A DNA stretch of 64,000 nt from DASWIG01 sp036397835 (GTDB lineage: Bacteria > Acidobacteriota > Thermoanaerobaculia > Multivoradales > J023). The notes beneath the pieces are model-generated. The model was not told where the DNA came from and ran no database searches. It saw only the letters and a list, made by a program, of their open reading frames with translations. The stretch is taken from the NCBI GenBank assembly GCA_036397835.1, contig DASWIG010000280.1, positions 24,363 to 88,362 of the forward strand, read 5' to 3'. Both the position numbers and the translations under genes were made by a program. This document shows, piece after piece, positions 27,336 to 35,467 of the stretch (positions are counted from its first letter, which is position 1; each line of letters opens with the position of its first letter).

Positions 27336-29171
27336 ATGACGACCGCGGTCCGCCATCATGTCAGGTTCCTGGCCGTCGGCGTCCTGGTGTCGCTGGCCGC
27401 TTGCGGCCAGGCTCCCGGAAGCGCCGCCTGGACGCGGGCCGACCTGTGCAAGCTGCGCTCCCGGGAATCGGGCCTCGAAACGAGGTGGGTTCGGCTGGGT
27501 GAAGGCGTCGCGGGCACCCGACGCCACCGGCTGGCCGGCGAGATCCGGGCACTCGTGGGCGTGGCCGGGCGCGACTACGCCTGGTCCCTCGACCTCGGCG
27601 ACGAGCCCTACCTCTCCTTCGTGCCGGCGGGCCGCGACGCCCTCGGCTGCCGTCTGGCCTACGCCGTCAGGATCGTCGACGCCGGCGGGACGGTGGAAAT
27701 CCATCGCCAGCCGATCGCGGCGCCCGAGCCCTTCGCGCCGCCTCCCGTCGAGGTGCCGCTCGACGCCTTCGCGCGCCGGCGCGTCCGCCTGGTGTTGCGG
27801 GTCGACGCCGAAGGTCCGGGCTGCGACGCGGCAGAGGCGCTGTGGGGCAACCCGGCGGTCTACAGCCGCGGCGCCGCCGAGCCGACGCCGGGCGACGGAC
27901 GGCCCCACGTCGTCCTCTTAGGGCTCGACACCGTCCGCGCCGACGCGGTGGGAGCCTACGGCGGTCAGCAGACCTCGCCGACGCCCGCGATCGACCGCCT
28001 GGCCGCCGAAAGCGACGTCTGGCTCGAGGCCTACTCGCCGTTCAACGTTACCAATCCGAGCTTCGCGTCGGTCCTCACCGGCCTCTACGGCAAGCGGCAC
28101 GGGGTCTACGACTTGCGCACCCCTCTGGCCGCCGACCGCACGACGCTGGCGGAGCTCTTTCGCGACGCCGGCTACGACACCGCCGCGATCGTCGCGGCGC
28201 GCCACCTCGGCGGCCGGCAATCCGGCCTCGCCCAGGGCTTCGAGAGCTACCAGGTGCCGCCCCGGGAGTCCGCCGCCGAGGCCGTGGTCGACGAGGCGAT
28301 CGACTGGATCAGCCGCCGCCGGCGTCCGTTCTTCCTCTGGCTCCACCTCTTCGATCCCCACACCCCGCACACGCCGCCGCGGCCGTTCGCCCTGGGGTGG
28401 CGTCCGGCGCGTCCGGGGCTCGGCCCGGTGGGCGCCTGGACGCCGTTCCGCCGGCCCGGAGCGGTGGCCTACGATCACCGGACCCTGGGCGGCCACCGCG
28501 ACCTCTACGCCGGGGAGATCGCCTACCTCGACCGCCACGTCGGCCGCCTCCTCGACTTCCTGGCCAGCCGCGCCCTGCTCGAGCGCAGCGTCGTCGCGCT
28601 GGTGGCCGACCACGGCGAGAACCTCGGCGAGCACGGCGTCTCCTACCGCCACACCGGGCTTTGGGACACCACGACCCACGTGCCGCTGACGATCCGCTGG
28701 CCCGAGCTCTCCCCCCCGATCCCCCCCGAGGGAGCCGGCCGTGAGGGCCGCGGCCGCCGTCTTCCCGGCCTGGTGCAGACGCTCGACCTGTTCCCCACCC
28801 TGCTCGCCGCCGCCGGCCTCGCGGCGCCGCCGAGCGACGGCGTCGACCTGCGGCGCCGCGAGCGCCGGCCGGCCGTCTTCGCCGAGGCCTCCAGGGGCCA
28901 GGGCGCGATGGTACGCACGCCGCGCCACCTCCTCTTCTGGGCCTTCGAGGAGCAGATGACCCTCGCCGCGGGCCGGTATCTCTTCGACCTGGAACGTGAT
29001 CCGGCCCAGGAGACCAACGTCGCCGGCACCGCCCTGGCGGTGGAGGAGGAGCTGATGGCGACGCTGGAGCGCTGGCTGGCCGACCGGCGCACGGACCTGC
29101 CGCCGCCGGCGCCGCTTTCCGAGGATGAGATCGAACGGCTGCGGGCGTTGGGCTACGTTGACGGCCGGTAG
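27336..29171 (+). CDS. Lipoprotein of the sulfatase / alkaline-phosphatase superfamily
   Basis: 611 residues. Lipobox VSLAACGQ (Cys 23). An N-terminal beta-rich domain of about 160 residues precedes the sulfatase fold: VLLGLDTVRADAVGAYG, SPFNVTNPSFASVLTGLYG and VVALVADHGENLGEHG. The nucleophile position holds Thr (TNPSF) instead of the Cys of true sulfatases, so a phosphodiesterase or phosphotransferase role is as likely. The ATG at 27336 is chosen for the leader. Ends with TAG just before a repeat-rich spacer. Confidence 0.87.
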   Translation: MTTAVRHHVRFLAVGVLVSLAACGQAPGSAAWTRADLCKLRSRESGLETRWVRLGEGVAGTRRHRLAGEIRALVGVAGRDYAWSLDLGDEPYLSFVPAGRDALGCRLAYAVRIVDAGGTVEIHRQPIAAPEPFAPPPVEVPLDAFARRRVRLVLRVDAEGPGCDAAEALWGNPAVYSRGAAEPTPGDGRPHVVLLGLDTVRADAVGAYGGQQTSPTPAIDRLAAESDVWLEAYSPFNVTNPSFASVLTGLYGKRHGVYDLRTPLAADRTTLAELFRDAGYDTAAIVAARHLGGRQSGLAQGFESYQVPPRESAAEAVVDEAIDWISRRRRPFFLWLHLFDPHTPHTPPRPFALGWRPARPGLGPVGAWTPFRRPGAVAYDHRTLGGHRDLYAGEIAYLDRHVGRLLDFLASRALLERSVVALVADHGENLGEHGVSYRHTGLWDTTTHVPLTIRWPELSPPIPPEGAGREGRGRRLPGLVQTLDLFPTLLAAAGLAAPPSDGVDLRRRERRPAVFAEASRGQGAMVRTPRHLLFWAFEEQMTLAAGRYLFDLERDPAQETNVAGTALAVEEELMATLERWLADRRTDLPPPAPLSEDEIERLRALGYVDGR

Positions 29172-29177
29172 GCCAGG

Positions 29178-29250
29178 TGTAGGGGCGCACGGCGTGCGCC
29201 CTCCGCGGGCGTTGGCGCCGCGCCGTGGGCGCACGCCATGCGCCCCTACA
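29178..29250. repeat. Inverted GC palindrome pair (GTAGGGGCGCAYGGCGTGCG type)
   Basis: The sequence at 29178-29200 and its near-perfect reverse complement at 29227-29250 form an inverted pair; each arm is itself palindromic (GGCGCACG/CGTGCGCC). A third copy at 29459-29482 abuts the rnpB promoter. REP-like, and could fold as a terminator for the upstream gene. Confidence 0.7.
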
Positions 29251-29282
29251 CCACGCCGGCGTCCCCGCCGGACACGAGCTTC

Positions 29283-29408
29283 GCACCTGGTGCTGAATCG
29301 ATGTCCGAGCCGGACAAGCGCTTCAGTCCTGGTGCTCAGTCGGTGTCCGAGCCGGACATGGGCGTCAGTCCTGGTGCTGAGTCGATGTCCGAGCCTGACA
29401 CGGGCTCC
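29283..29408. repeat. Three tandem 42-bp units
   Basis: Units start at 29283, 29325 and 29367 and share CCTGGTGCT, then GTCCGAGCC and GGACA. Period exactly 42 bp with a few substitutions. One plus-strand frame reads PGAESMSEPD repeats but has no gene context. Confidence 0.85.
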
Positions 29409-29487
29409 ACACCGACTCCGGACTCGTCGCCGGTGAGGGTCGGGCGCACGCGGGGTCGGGCGCACGCCGTGCGCCCCTACACCACGG

Positions 29488-29493
29488 TATAAT
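29488..29493 (+). promoter_or_regulatory. -10 element TATAAT of rnpB
   Basis: Perfect TATAAT ending about 6 nt before the first paired base of RNase P RNA. The -35 position falls in the third palindrome copy and has no TTGACA. Confidence 0.7.
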
Positions 29494-29499
29494 GGAGGG

Positions 29500-29918
29500 G
29501 CGACGCCGGAGAGCTCCAGGTGGTCGCCGGCGCGGCGGCGGCACGTCCGCCTCCGCGCGGGAGGAAAGTCCGAGCTCCTACGGGCGGCATGCTCGCTAAC
29601 GGCGAGGCGTGGCGACGCGACGGAAAGTGCAACAGAGAGCAGACCGCCGGGGACGACGTTCCCGGCAAGGGTGAAACGGTGCGGTAAGAGCGCACCGCCC
29701 TTCCGGCGACGGAAGGGGCACGGTAAACCCCATGCGGAGCAAGACCAAATAGGGAGACGGACCCGCGGGCCGCCCGTCCCGCCCGCGCCGCGAGGCGCGG
29801 ACGTCTCCGGGTAGGTCGCTGGAGGCCGGCGGCAACGCCGGTCCTAGAGGAATGACCACGAACGGCGGCGCTGCCGCCGGGACACAGGACTCGGCTTACG
29901 GAGCTCTCCGGCGTCGTC
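29500..29918 (+). ncRNA. rnpB: RNase P RNA, bacterial type A
   Basis: About 420 nt. The 5' strand GACGCCGGAGAGCTCC pairs perfectly with the 3' GGAGCTCTCCGGCGTC (P1). Conserved blocks in order are GAGGAAAGTCCGAGCTCC (J3/4-P4), AGAGCAGACCGCC, GGGTGAAACGGTGCGGTAAGAG, GGTAAACCCCATGCGGAGCAA, and near the 3' end AGAGGAATGACCAC with ACAGGACTCGGCTTACG. It processes tRNA 5' ends with RnpA. Possible protein frames crossing it should be ignored. Confidence 0.97.
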
Positions 29919-29926
29919 TTCATCTC

Positions 29927-30877
29927 ATGATCGTCCCGGCGCTTCCTCCCCCCGTCCTGCCCGGCGACCGCGTCGGCGTGGCGGCGCTCTCGGGCCCGAT
30001 CCGGCCCCAGCGGCTCGACGCCGGCCTGGCGGCCCTCGCCGCCCTCGGCTACGAGCCGGTGCCGGCGGCCAACCTGCGCTCGTGCCACGAGATCTTCGCC
30101 GGCACCGACGCCGAGCGCCTCGACGCCTTCCACGAGCTCGCCGCCGACGGCAGCTTGCGCGCCATCGTCTTCGCCCGCGGCGGCCACGGCGTGCTGCGCC
30201 TGCTGCCCGACCTCGACTGGGAGCTCCTGGCGCGCCACCCGCGGGCCTACGTGGGCTACTCCGACCTGACGCCGTTCCTGCTCCAGATCGCGGCGCGGCT
30301 CGGCCTGGTGGCTTTCCACGGCCCGATGGTGGCGGGCAACCTCGCCGACGGCCTCGACGAGGCCGAGCGCCGCAGCTTCGAGGACGCGCTCGCCGGACGC
30401 TACCCGGTGGAGCTCGCGGTGGCGACGGGCCCGGGTCCGGCCGGGTCCGGCCGGCTCGCCGGCGGTTGCCTGAGCCTCTTGAACGACACCCTCGGCACGC
30501 CCTGGGCGGCGGACCTCGGCGGCGCCGTCGTCTTCCTCGAAGAGACCGACGAGCCCCTCTATCGCTTCGACCGCATGTTGACCCACCTCAAGCTCTCGGG
30601 TAGTCTGGTGGAGATTCGGGGCATGGTGAGCGGCCATCTGATCGGCGTCGACGGGGCCGGCGAGACCGAACGCCACGGCACCCGGCGCTGCCGGGATCTG
30701 CTCCGCGAGCTGGCTCGAGGGGCGGATGCGGCGTTCGCCTGGGGGCTCGACGTCGGCCACTCCCGGCCCAACCTGACCCTGCCGCTGGGGATGTGGGCAC
30801 GGCTCGACCCGGAGCGCGGCAGCTTGCTGCTCGATCCCGCCGCGGCCCCGAGCCCGGAGGCGAGCCAGCGATCCTAG
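29927..30877 (+). CDS. ldcA: LD-carboxypeptidase (peptidase family S66)
   Basis: 316 residues. N-terminal nucleophile motif RAYVGYSDLTPFL (Ser about 108), preceded by FARGGHGVLRLLPDLDW. The C-terminal domain has Glu/His catalytic partners in VVFLEETDEPLYRFDRML and LDVGHSRPNLTLPLG. Cleaves the terminal D-residue of tetrapeptides in peptidoglycan recycling, or related amide substrates. The ATG at 29927 is used because the upstream in-frame ATG lies inside rnpB. Confidence 0.9.
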   Translation: MIVPALPPPVLPGDRVGVAALSGPIRPQRLDAGLAALAALGYEPVPAANLRSCHEIFAGTDAERLDAFHELAADGSLRAIVFARGGHGVLRLLPDLDWELLARHPRAYVGYSDLTPFLLQIAARLGLVAFHGPMVAGNLADGLDEAERRSFEDALAGRYPVELAVATGPGPAGSGRLAGGCLSLLNDTLGTPWAADLGGAVVFLEETDEPLYRFDRMLTHLKLSGSLVEIRGMVSGHLIGVDGAGETERHGTRRCRDLLRELARGADAAFAWGLDVGHSRPNLTLPLGMWARLDPERGSLLLDPAAAPSPEASQRS

Positions 30878-30889
30878 GGACGAAAGCAC

Positions 30890-31672
30890 ATGGCGAAAGC
30901 GGTTTTCAAGGCCACCAAGTCGAAGTCGGAAGCCAACTTCATCGTCGAGCTCGACGAGGGCGACTTCATCTTCCGCGAGGGCGACCTCGGCACCGAGATG
31001 TACATCATCCAGTCCGGCCAGGTCGAGATCCTGAAGCGCCAGGCCAACGACGAGGAGCGTCAATTGGCGGTCCTCGGCCAGGGCGACTTCTTCGGCGAGA
31101 TGTCGATCCTCGAGGACCTGCCGCGCACCGCGTCGGCGCGCGCCCTCTCGAAGTGCCGGCTGGTGGAGATCAACGGCACCACCTTCGACAGCATGCTGCG
31201 CAAGAACCCGGAAATCGCCGTACGGATGATGCGCAAGCTCTCGCGCCGGCTGCGCCAGACCGACGCCCTGCTGCGCGACGTGCTGGGCTCGGAGGAGAGC
31301 CAGGTGCCCGAGATGCCGGCGCCCGAGGTGCGTCCCACCGGCGGGCACGCCGCCGACAAGCTCGTCCACGAGGAGTCGGGCATGGAGCTCCACCTGGCGG
31401 CGGGCGAGGAGACCACCGTCGGCCGCCGCGACCCGGTGACCGGCATCGACCCCGACGTCGACCTCACCCCCATCGACTCGCAGCGCTCGATCAGCCGCCG
31501 CCACGCCACGCTCTTCCGCCGCGGCGGCAAGTTCTACGTGCGCGAGGAGATCGGCACGATGAACGGCACGTTCATCAACGAAGAGCGCATCCAGACCGGC
31601 GTGCCGGTCGAGTTCAAGGACGGCGACGAGGTGCGCTTCGGCCTCGTCAAGACCGTCTTCCACGCCGCCTGA
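30890..31672 (+). CDS. cNMP-binding plus FHA domain signalling protein
   Basis: 260 residues. A cyclic-nucleotide-binding fold (about 15-125, FREGDLGTEMYIIQSGQVEI and GQGDFFGEMSILEDLPRTA) lacks the following HTH of Crp proteins. A linker leads to an FHA domain (about 165-258, TVGRRDPVTG, then SISRRHATLF and GTMNGTFINEERI). FHA domains read phosphothreonine, so a Ser/Thr kinase partner is expected. Starts 12 nt after ldcA; the GT4 gene begins 5 nt after it, which suggests one transcript. Confidence 0.88.
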   Translation: MAKAVFKATKSKSEANFIVELDEGDFIFREGDLGTEMYIIQSGQVEILKRQANDEERQLAVLGQGDFFGEMSILEDLPRTASARALSKCRLVEINGTTFDSMLRKNPEIAVRMMRKLSRRLRQTDALLRDVLGSEESQVPEMPAPEVRPTGGHAADKLVHEESGMELHLAAGEETTVGRRDPVTGIDPDVDLTPIDSQRSISRRHATLFRRGGKFYVREEIGTMNGTFINEERIQTGVPVEFKDGDEVRFGLVKTVFHAA

Positions 31673-31677
31673 CGTCC

Positions 31678-32874
31678 GTGCGCGTTCTCCTCGTGGCCAA
31701 CACCCTGCCGCCGCGCGACCTCTCGGGGGCGGGGGAGCAGGTGCTGCAGCTCGCCGCCGGCCTGCGCGAGCTCGGTCACGAGGTCGAGGTGCTCGGCCGC
31801 GGCCAGGTCTTCACCGCCGCGGGCGAGCCGCGGCGCGCCGGCGTCGCCGGCCCCAAGGTGCTCTTTCCCGTCACGGTCCTGGCGGGGGCGTGGCACACGT
31901 TGCGGCGCCTGCGTCCCCACGTCGTCCAGGTCCACGAGTCCGACGCCGCCCTGGTGGCGCTCCTCGTCGCGGTGGCGCGCCGCTTCCTGCGTCCCCGTCC
32001 GCGGCTCGTCGCGCTCCTCCAGGTGAGCTACCTCGAGGAGATGCGGGCGGTGCGTCCGCTGCGCCACGGGGGGCGCGTCCTCGGCCGTCCCGGCAGCGTC
32101 GAGAAGCGCTTCCTGTGGACGAAGGCGCCGCTCCAGGTCGTCCTCGGGTGGCTGACGTCGCGGCTCGCCGAATTCGTCCTGGCGCCCAGCCGCCGCACCG
32201 CCGACGAGATCGAGCGCGACTACCGGGTGCGCGGCGTGCGGGTGCTGCCCAACGTCACCAGAGGGCTCCCCGTGCCGCCGGCGGCGGACGGCGACGAGAT
32301 CGAGCCGGGCTACCTGCTCTACGTCGGCCGTCTGCGGATCCGCAAGGGCGTCGAGGTGCTGCTCGAGGCGATGGCGCAGCTCGTCGCCGAGGGCCGCGCG
32401 GCGCGGCTCCTGATCGCCGGCAGCGGCGAGCAGGAGGCGTCGTTGCGCCGCCGGACTCACGAGCTCGGGCTCGCCGGGGCGGTGCGACTGCTCGGCCGCT
32501 GCGACGCGTCGCGGGTGCGGCGTCTGCTATCGGGAGCGCGCTGCCTGGTGGTGCCGTCGATCTACGAAGGCATGCCGCTGGTGATTCTCGAGGCGATGGC
32601 CGAGTCGGTGCCGGTAGTGGCGTCGGCGGTGAGCGGCATTCCCGAGGTCGTCGTCGACGGCGAGACCGGCTGGCTGGTGCCCCCGGAGGACCCGCCGCGT
32701 CTGGCCTCGGCGCTGCGCGAGGCCCTGGACGACGCGGCCGAGGCGCGTCGGCGGGGCGAGGCCGGGCGGCGACGGGTGACGGAGACGTTCACGCCGCGGG
32801 CGGCGGCGCGGCGGTGGGTCGAGGAGATCGAGCACCTCCGCGCGGGGGTTGTATCCCAGCAGACGATCGGATAA
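31678..32874 (+). CDS. GT4-family glycosyltransferase
   Basis: 398 residues. The GT-B N-domain begins VRVLLVANTLPPRDLSGAGE. The C-domain has LLYVGRLRIRKGVEVLLEAM and the EX7E motif region PSIYEGMPLVILEAMAES with SGIPEVVVDGETGWLVP. Transfers a sugar from a nucleotide donor, probably to an envelope glycan. GTG start, because the conserved first strand begins there and the stop of the FHA gene is 5 nt upstream. Confidence 0.9.
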   Translation: MRVLLVANTLPPRDLSGAGEQVLQLAAGLRELGHEVEVLGRGQVFTAAGEPRRAGVAGPKVLFPVTVLAGAWHTLRRLRPHVVQVHESDAALVALLVAVARRFLRPRPRLVALLQVSYLEEMRAVRPLRHGGRVLGRPGSVEKRFLWTKAPLQVVLGWLTSRLAEFVLAPSRRTADEIERDYRVRGVRVLPNVTRGLPVPPAADGDEIEPGYLLYVGRLRIRKGVEVLLEAMAQLVAEGRAARLLIAGSGEQEASLRRRTHELGLAGAVRLLGRCDASRVRRLLSGARCLVVPSIYEGMPLVILEAMAESVPVVASAVSGIPEVVVDGETGWLVPPEDPPRLASALREALDDAAEARRRGEAGRRRVTETFTPRAAARRWVEEIEHLRAGVVSQQTIG

Positions 32875-33191
32875 CACCGGATTGAAGCCTGCTGCGCGAG
32901 GCGGCGGAGCGCTGGCCGCCGCGTCCGCGTCGCGTGAGGATGAGCCGCACCGGCGGCCCCCCTGAGATGTCGCCGTCACCACGGACCTGAAGCTCCTGCA
33001 GACGCTCGATGTCGCCGTCAGTAGACGTCTGAAGTAGGTGAGATTCCCCACATGCCTGGGGAGGACGGATCGATCGACGCCGGCGTCGTCCTCGGCCGGG
33101 GACTCCTGCTCGGGCGCAGCGGTGGGTCGAGGAAATCCGTCCGGGCGACAGCGTTCAGCCCGAGCCGTGAGCCTCGGGTACCCTTGTAGCG
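32875..33191. other. Non-coding gap with a possible glycosyltransferase scar
   Basis: 317 nt without a convincing gene. The phrase GGTGGGTCGAGGA at about 33121 repeats the end of the GT4 gene (about 32813, encoding RRWVEEIE), and GATGTCGCCGTCA occurs twice (about 32966 and 33008). Nothing else recognised. Confidence 0.5.
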
Positions 33192-33875
33192 ATGACCAGA
33201 ACCTCTTTCGTCCTCCTCCTCTTCAGCCTCCTGCCGGCCTGCAGTGACGCTCCACCCCCGCCGCCGCCCGCGCCGGAACCCGCGGCGACGGCTCCCGCGC
33301 CGCCCCCCGCCGACGACCTCCCCCTGGTCGTCTTCCTCGGCGACAGCCTGACCGCCGGCCTCGGGCTCGACGAGGAGCGCGCCTTCCCGGCCGTGATCGG
33401 GCGCCGGCTGGCCGCCGAGGGCACGCCGATCCGGGTGGTCAACGCCGGCGTCAGCGGCGACACCACCGCCGGCGGGCTGCGGCGTCTGCGCTGGCTGCTG
33501 CGCCAGCAGCCCGACGTGGTGGTCGTCAGCCTCGGCGGCAACGACGGCCTGCGCGCTTTCGACGCCGAGATGAGCGAGGAGAACCTGCGCCGCATCGTCG
33601 TCGAGACGCGCGCCGCCGGCGCCCGGGTGCTGCTGACAGGCATGCTGGTGCCGCCCAACTACGGCCCCGACTACGCCGAGAGCTTCCGCGCCATCTATCC
33701 CCGGCTCGCCGCGGAGCTCGACGTGCCGCTGGTGCCCTTCCTGCTCGATGGCGTCGGCGGGAATCCCGAGCTCAACCAGGGCGACGGCATCCATCCGAAC
33801 GCCGAAGGTCAGGAGCGGGTCGCCGAGATCGTCCTGCCTTACCTGAAGGACGTGCTGGCCGAGCTGACCTCGTAG
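33192..33875 (+). CDS. tesA: SGNH-hydrolase lipoprotein (arylesterase / lysophospholipase TesA-like)
   Basis: 227 residues. Lipobox LLPACSD (Cys 17), then a Pro/Ala linker to residue 40. Block I is FLGDSLTAGLGLDEE (Ser nucleophile), block III VVSLGGNDGLRAFD and block V GDGIHPNAEGQ (catalytic Asp and His). Periplasmic esterase/thioesterase; TesA-like specificity is inferred. Confidence 0.9.
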   Translation: MTRTSFVLLLFSLLPACSDAPPPPPPAPEPAATAPAPPPADDLPLVVFLGDSLTAGLGLDEERAFPAVIGRRLAAEGTPIRVVNAGVSGDTTAGGLRRLRWLLRQQPDVVVVSLGGNDGLRAFDAEMSEENLRRIVVETRAAGARVLLTGMLVPPNYGPDYAESFRAIYPRLAAELDVPLVPFLLDGVGGNPELNQGDGIHPNAEGQERVAEIVLPYLKDVLAELTS

Positions 33876-34022
33876 ACAGCCCCGGAAGTTCTTACAAACT
33901 CGCGTGTAGGACTTGCGGACCGAAGCGCTCCGCTCCCGCAGGCCCGCGCCTGATAGAGGTGACGCGGCCCTGCCCGAGCCCTTGGCATACCTCGTGCATA
34001 TCTCGGGGGTCGAGGTAGATCG

Positions 34023-34988
34023 ATGCAGGAGCAACTACTCACGCAGCCCGTCGAACAAACGCAGGCTTCTTTCGACTTGGTGGTGGAAAAGCTCGACAGT
34101 TGGCTCGCTACAACGATCGCGATGCTCCCCAATCTGGTCGTCGCGGCCCTCATCGTCGTGGTCTTCACATTGGCCTCGAAGCTCGTGCAAAGGCTCACTC
34201 GGAAGGTCCTGCTGCGGGTGACGAACCCCTCGATCGCGCGGCTCATGGGGACGATCGCCTGCATGCTCGTGATCGCCGCCGGCCTCTTCTTCGCCCTCGG
34301 CGTGCTCGAGCTCGACAAGACGGTGACCTCGCTCCTGGCCGGCGCGGGGCTCATCGGCCTCGCCCTCGCCCTCGCGTTCCAGGACCTGACCGGAAACCTC
34401 ATCGCCGGCTTCTACATGTCGTTCAAGAAGCCCTTCGTGCCGGGTGACCTCGTCGAGACCAACGATACGTTGGGCACCGTCGAGCTCACCGACCTGCGGA
34501 GCACGGTCCTGCGCACTCCCGAGGGCCAACTGGTCATGATTCCGAACCGGCAGGTTTTCGACAGCAGGCTCGTCAACTTCACCTGCGGCGGCAGCCGGCG
34601 GGTCGACGTACCCGTGGGAGTTTCGTACGGCGACGACCTCGAGCAGGTTGCCGAGATCGCCGTCGAGGCGGTTTCCGCCGTCGAGGAACGCGACCCGGAG
34701 CGCGACGTCGAGCTCTATTACGCCGGCTTCGGCTCGAGCTCGATCGACCTCACCGTGAGCTTCTGGATCTCCTCGCGAACCGCCAACTACCGGGGAGCCC
34801 GCAGCGAGGCGATCGTGCGCCTGAAAAAGGCCTTCGACGAGCACGGCGTCACCATTCCGTTCCCCATCCGTACGCTCGACTTCGGCATCAAGGGGGGCGA
34901 GCACGTGAGCGAGGCGCTCTCGCCGCTGGCGACCGCGGCCGGTTCGCCGGACGAGTCGACCCGTCAGCAGCTCAACACCTTGCAGTAG
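34023..34988 (+). CDS. mscS: Small-conductance mechanosensitive channel (MscS family)
   Basis: 321 residues. Three TMs: about 38-58, 75-98 and 105-130. The pore helix is rich in Gly/Ala (TSLLAGAGLIGLALALAFQD). The beta domain follows (PFVPGDLVETNDTLGTV, MIPNRQVFDSRLVNF), then the alpha-beta C-domain. Osmotic release valve. Its 3' end overlaps the convergent GNAT gene by 25 nt. Confidence 0.92.
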   Translation: MQEQLLTQPVEQTQASFDLVVEKLDSWLATTIAMLPNLVVAALIVVVFTLASKLVQRLTRKVLLRVTNPSIARLMGTIACMLVIAAGLFFALGVLELDKTVTSLLAGAGLIGLALALAFQDLTGNLIAGFYMSFKKPFVPGDLVETNDTLGTVELTDLRSTVLRTPEGQLVMIPNRQVFDSRLVNFTCGGSRRVDVPVGVSYGDDLEQVAEIAVEAVSAVEERDPERDVELYYAGFGSSSIDLTVSFWISSRTANYRGARSEAIVRLKKAFDEHGVTIPFPIRTLDFGIKGGEHVSEALSPLATAAGSPDESTRQQLNTLQ

Positions 34989-35467
34989 ACGGCCTTGCCG
35001 TCGCCGGGGCCGTAGAAGTCCTCGAGCCGCGCGGCGAGCTCGTAGCCGCACCGCTCGTAGAAGGCGCGGGTCGGGACGTACTGGACGCGGGTGGAGGTGT
35101 CGAGGTAGATCCGCGTCCCGCCCCGGCGGCGGACTTCGTCCTCGGACGCCGCCAGCAGGCGGCGGCCCAGGCCGCGGCCCTGGCAGCCCGGGTCGACGGC
35201 GATCCAGTACAGGTCCCAGCTCGCCACCGTCAGCGGGATCGGGCCGAAGCACGAATAACCCAGCATGGCGTCGCCCTCGTCGGCAAAGACGAAGAAGTAG
35301 TCGCTCGCCTCGCCGCGCCTGAGCCGTTCGTCCACCAGCTCGACGGCGATCACGATCTCCTCGGCCCTGAAGAAGGCGGTGGCCGCGACGATCTCGCGCA
35401 CCCGCGCGCGGTCCGCCGGCCGCGGCTCGAAACGCAGCGTCAGGTCGTTGGTCACCGGCTCGTTCAT
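34964..35467 (-). CDS. GNAT N-acetyltransferase of the kamA cluster
   Basis: 167 residues. GNAT fold with acetyl-CoA loop VDPGCQGRGLGRRLLAA (about 98-115) and C-terminal ARAFYERCGYELAARLEDFY-like segment. Overlaps the upstream deacetylase-fusion gene by 4 nt (ATGA), so it is the last gene of the kamA-ligase-deacetylase operon. Expected to acetylate an amine made by the cluster; substrate unknown. Confidence 0.85.
   Translation of the reverse strand: MNEPVTNDLTLRFEPRPADRARVREIVAATAFFRAEEIVIAVELVDERLRRGEASDYFFVFADEGDAMLGYSCFGPIPLTVASWDLYWIAVDPGCQGRGLGRRLLAASEDEVRRRGGTRIYLDTSTRVQYVPTRAFYERCGYELAARLEDFYGPGDGKAVYCKVLSC

Larger units (their letters stand above)
29172..29487. other. Repeat-rich spacer upstream of rnpB
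   Basis: No credible gene. Holds three copies of a GC palindrome (29178-29200, 29227-29250 inverted, 29459-29482) and three 42-bp tandem units (29283-29408). The short open frames here simply read the repeats. Confidence 0.7.

Noticed and set aside
29283..29408. Three 42-bp repeats considered as a CRISPR array or as a repeat protein
   Set aside because: Units are contiguous with no unique spacers, and the open frame through them has no start site or neighbours typical of a gene.
29852..29926. Upstream extension of the LD-carboxypeptidase start
   Set aside because: It overlaps the 3' end of RNase P RNA; the ATG at 29927 just after it gives the conserved N-terminus.
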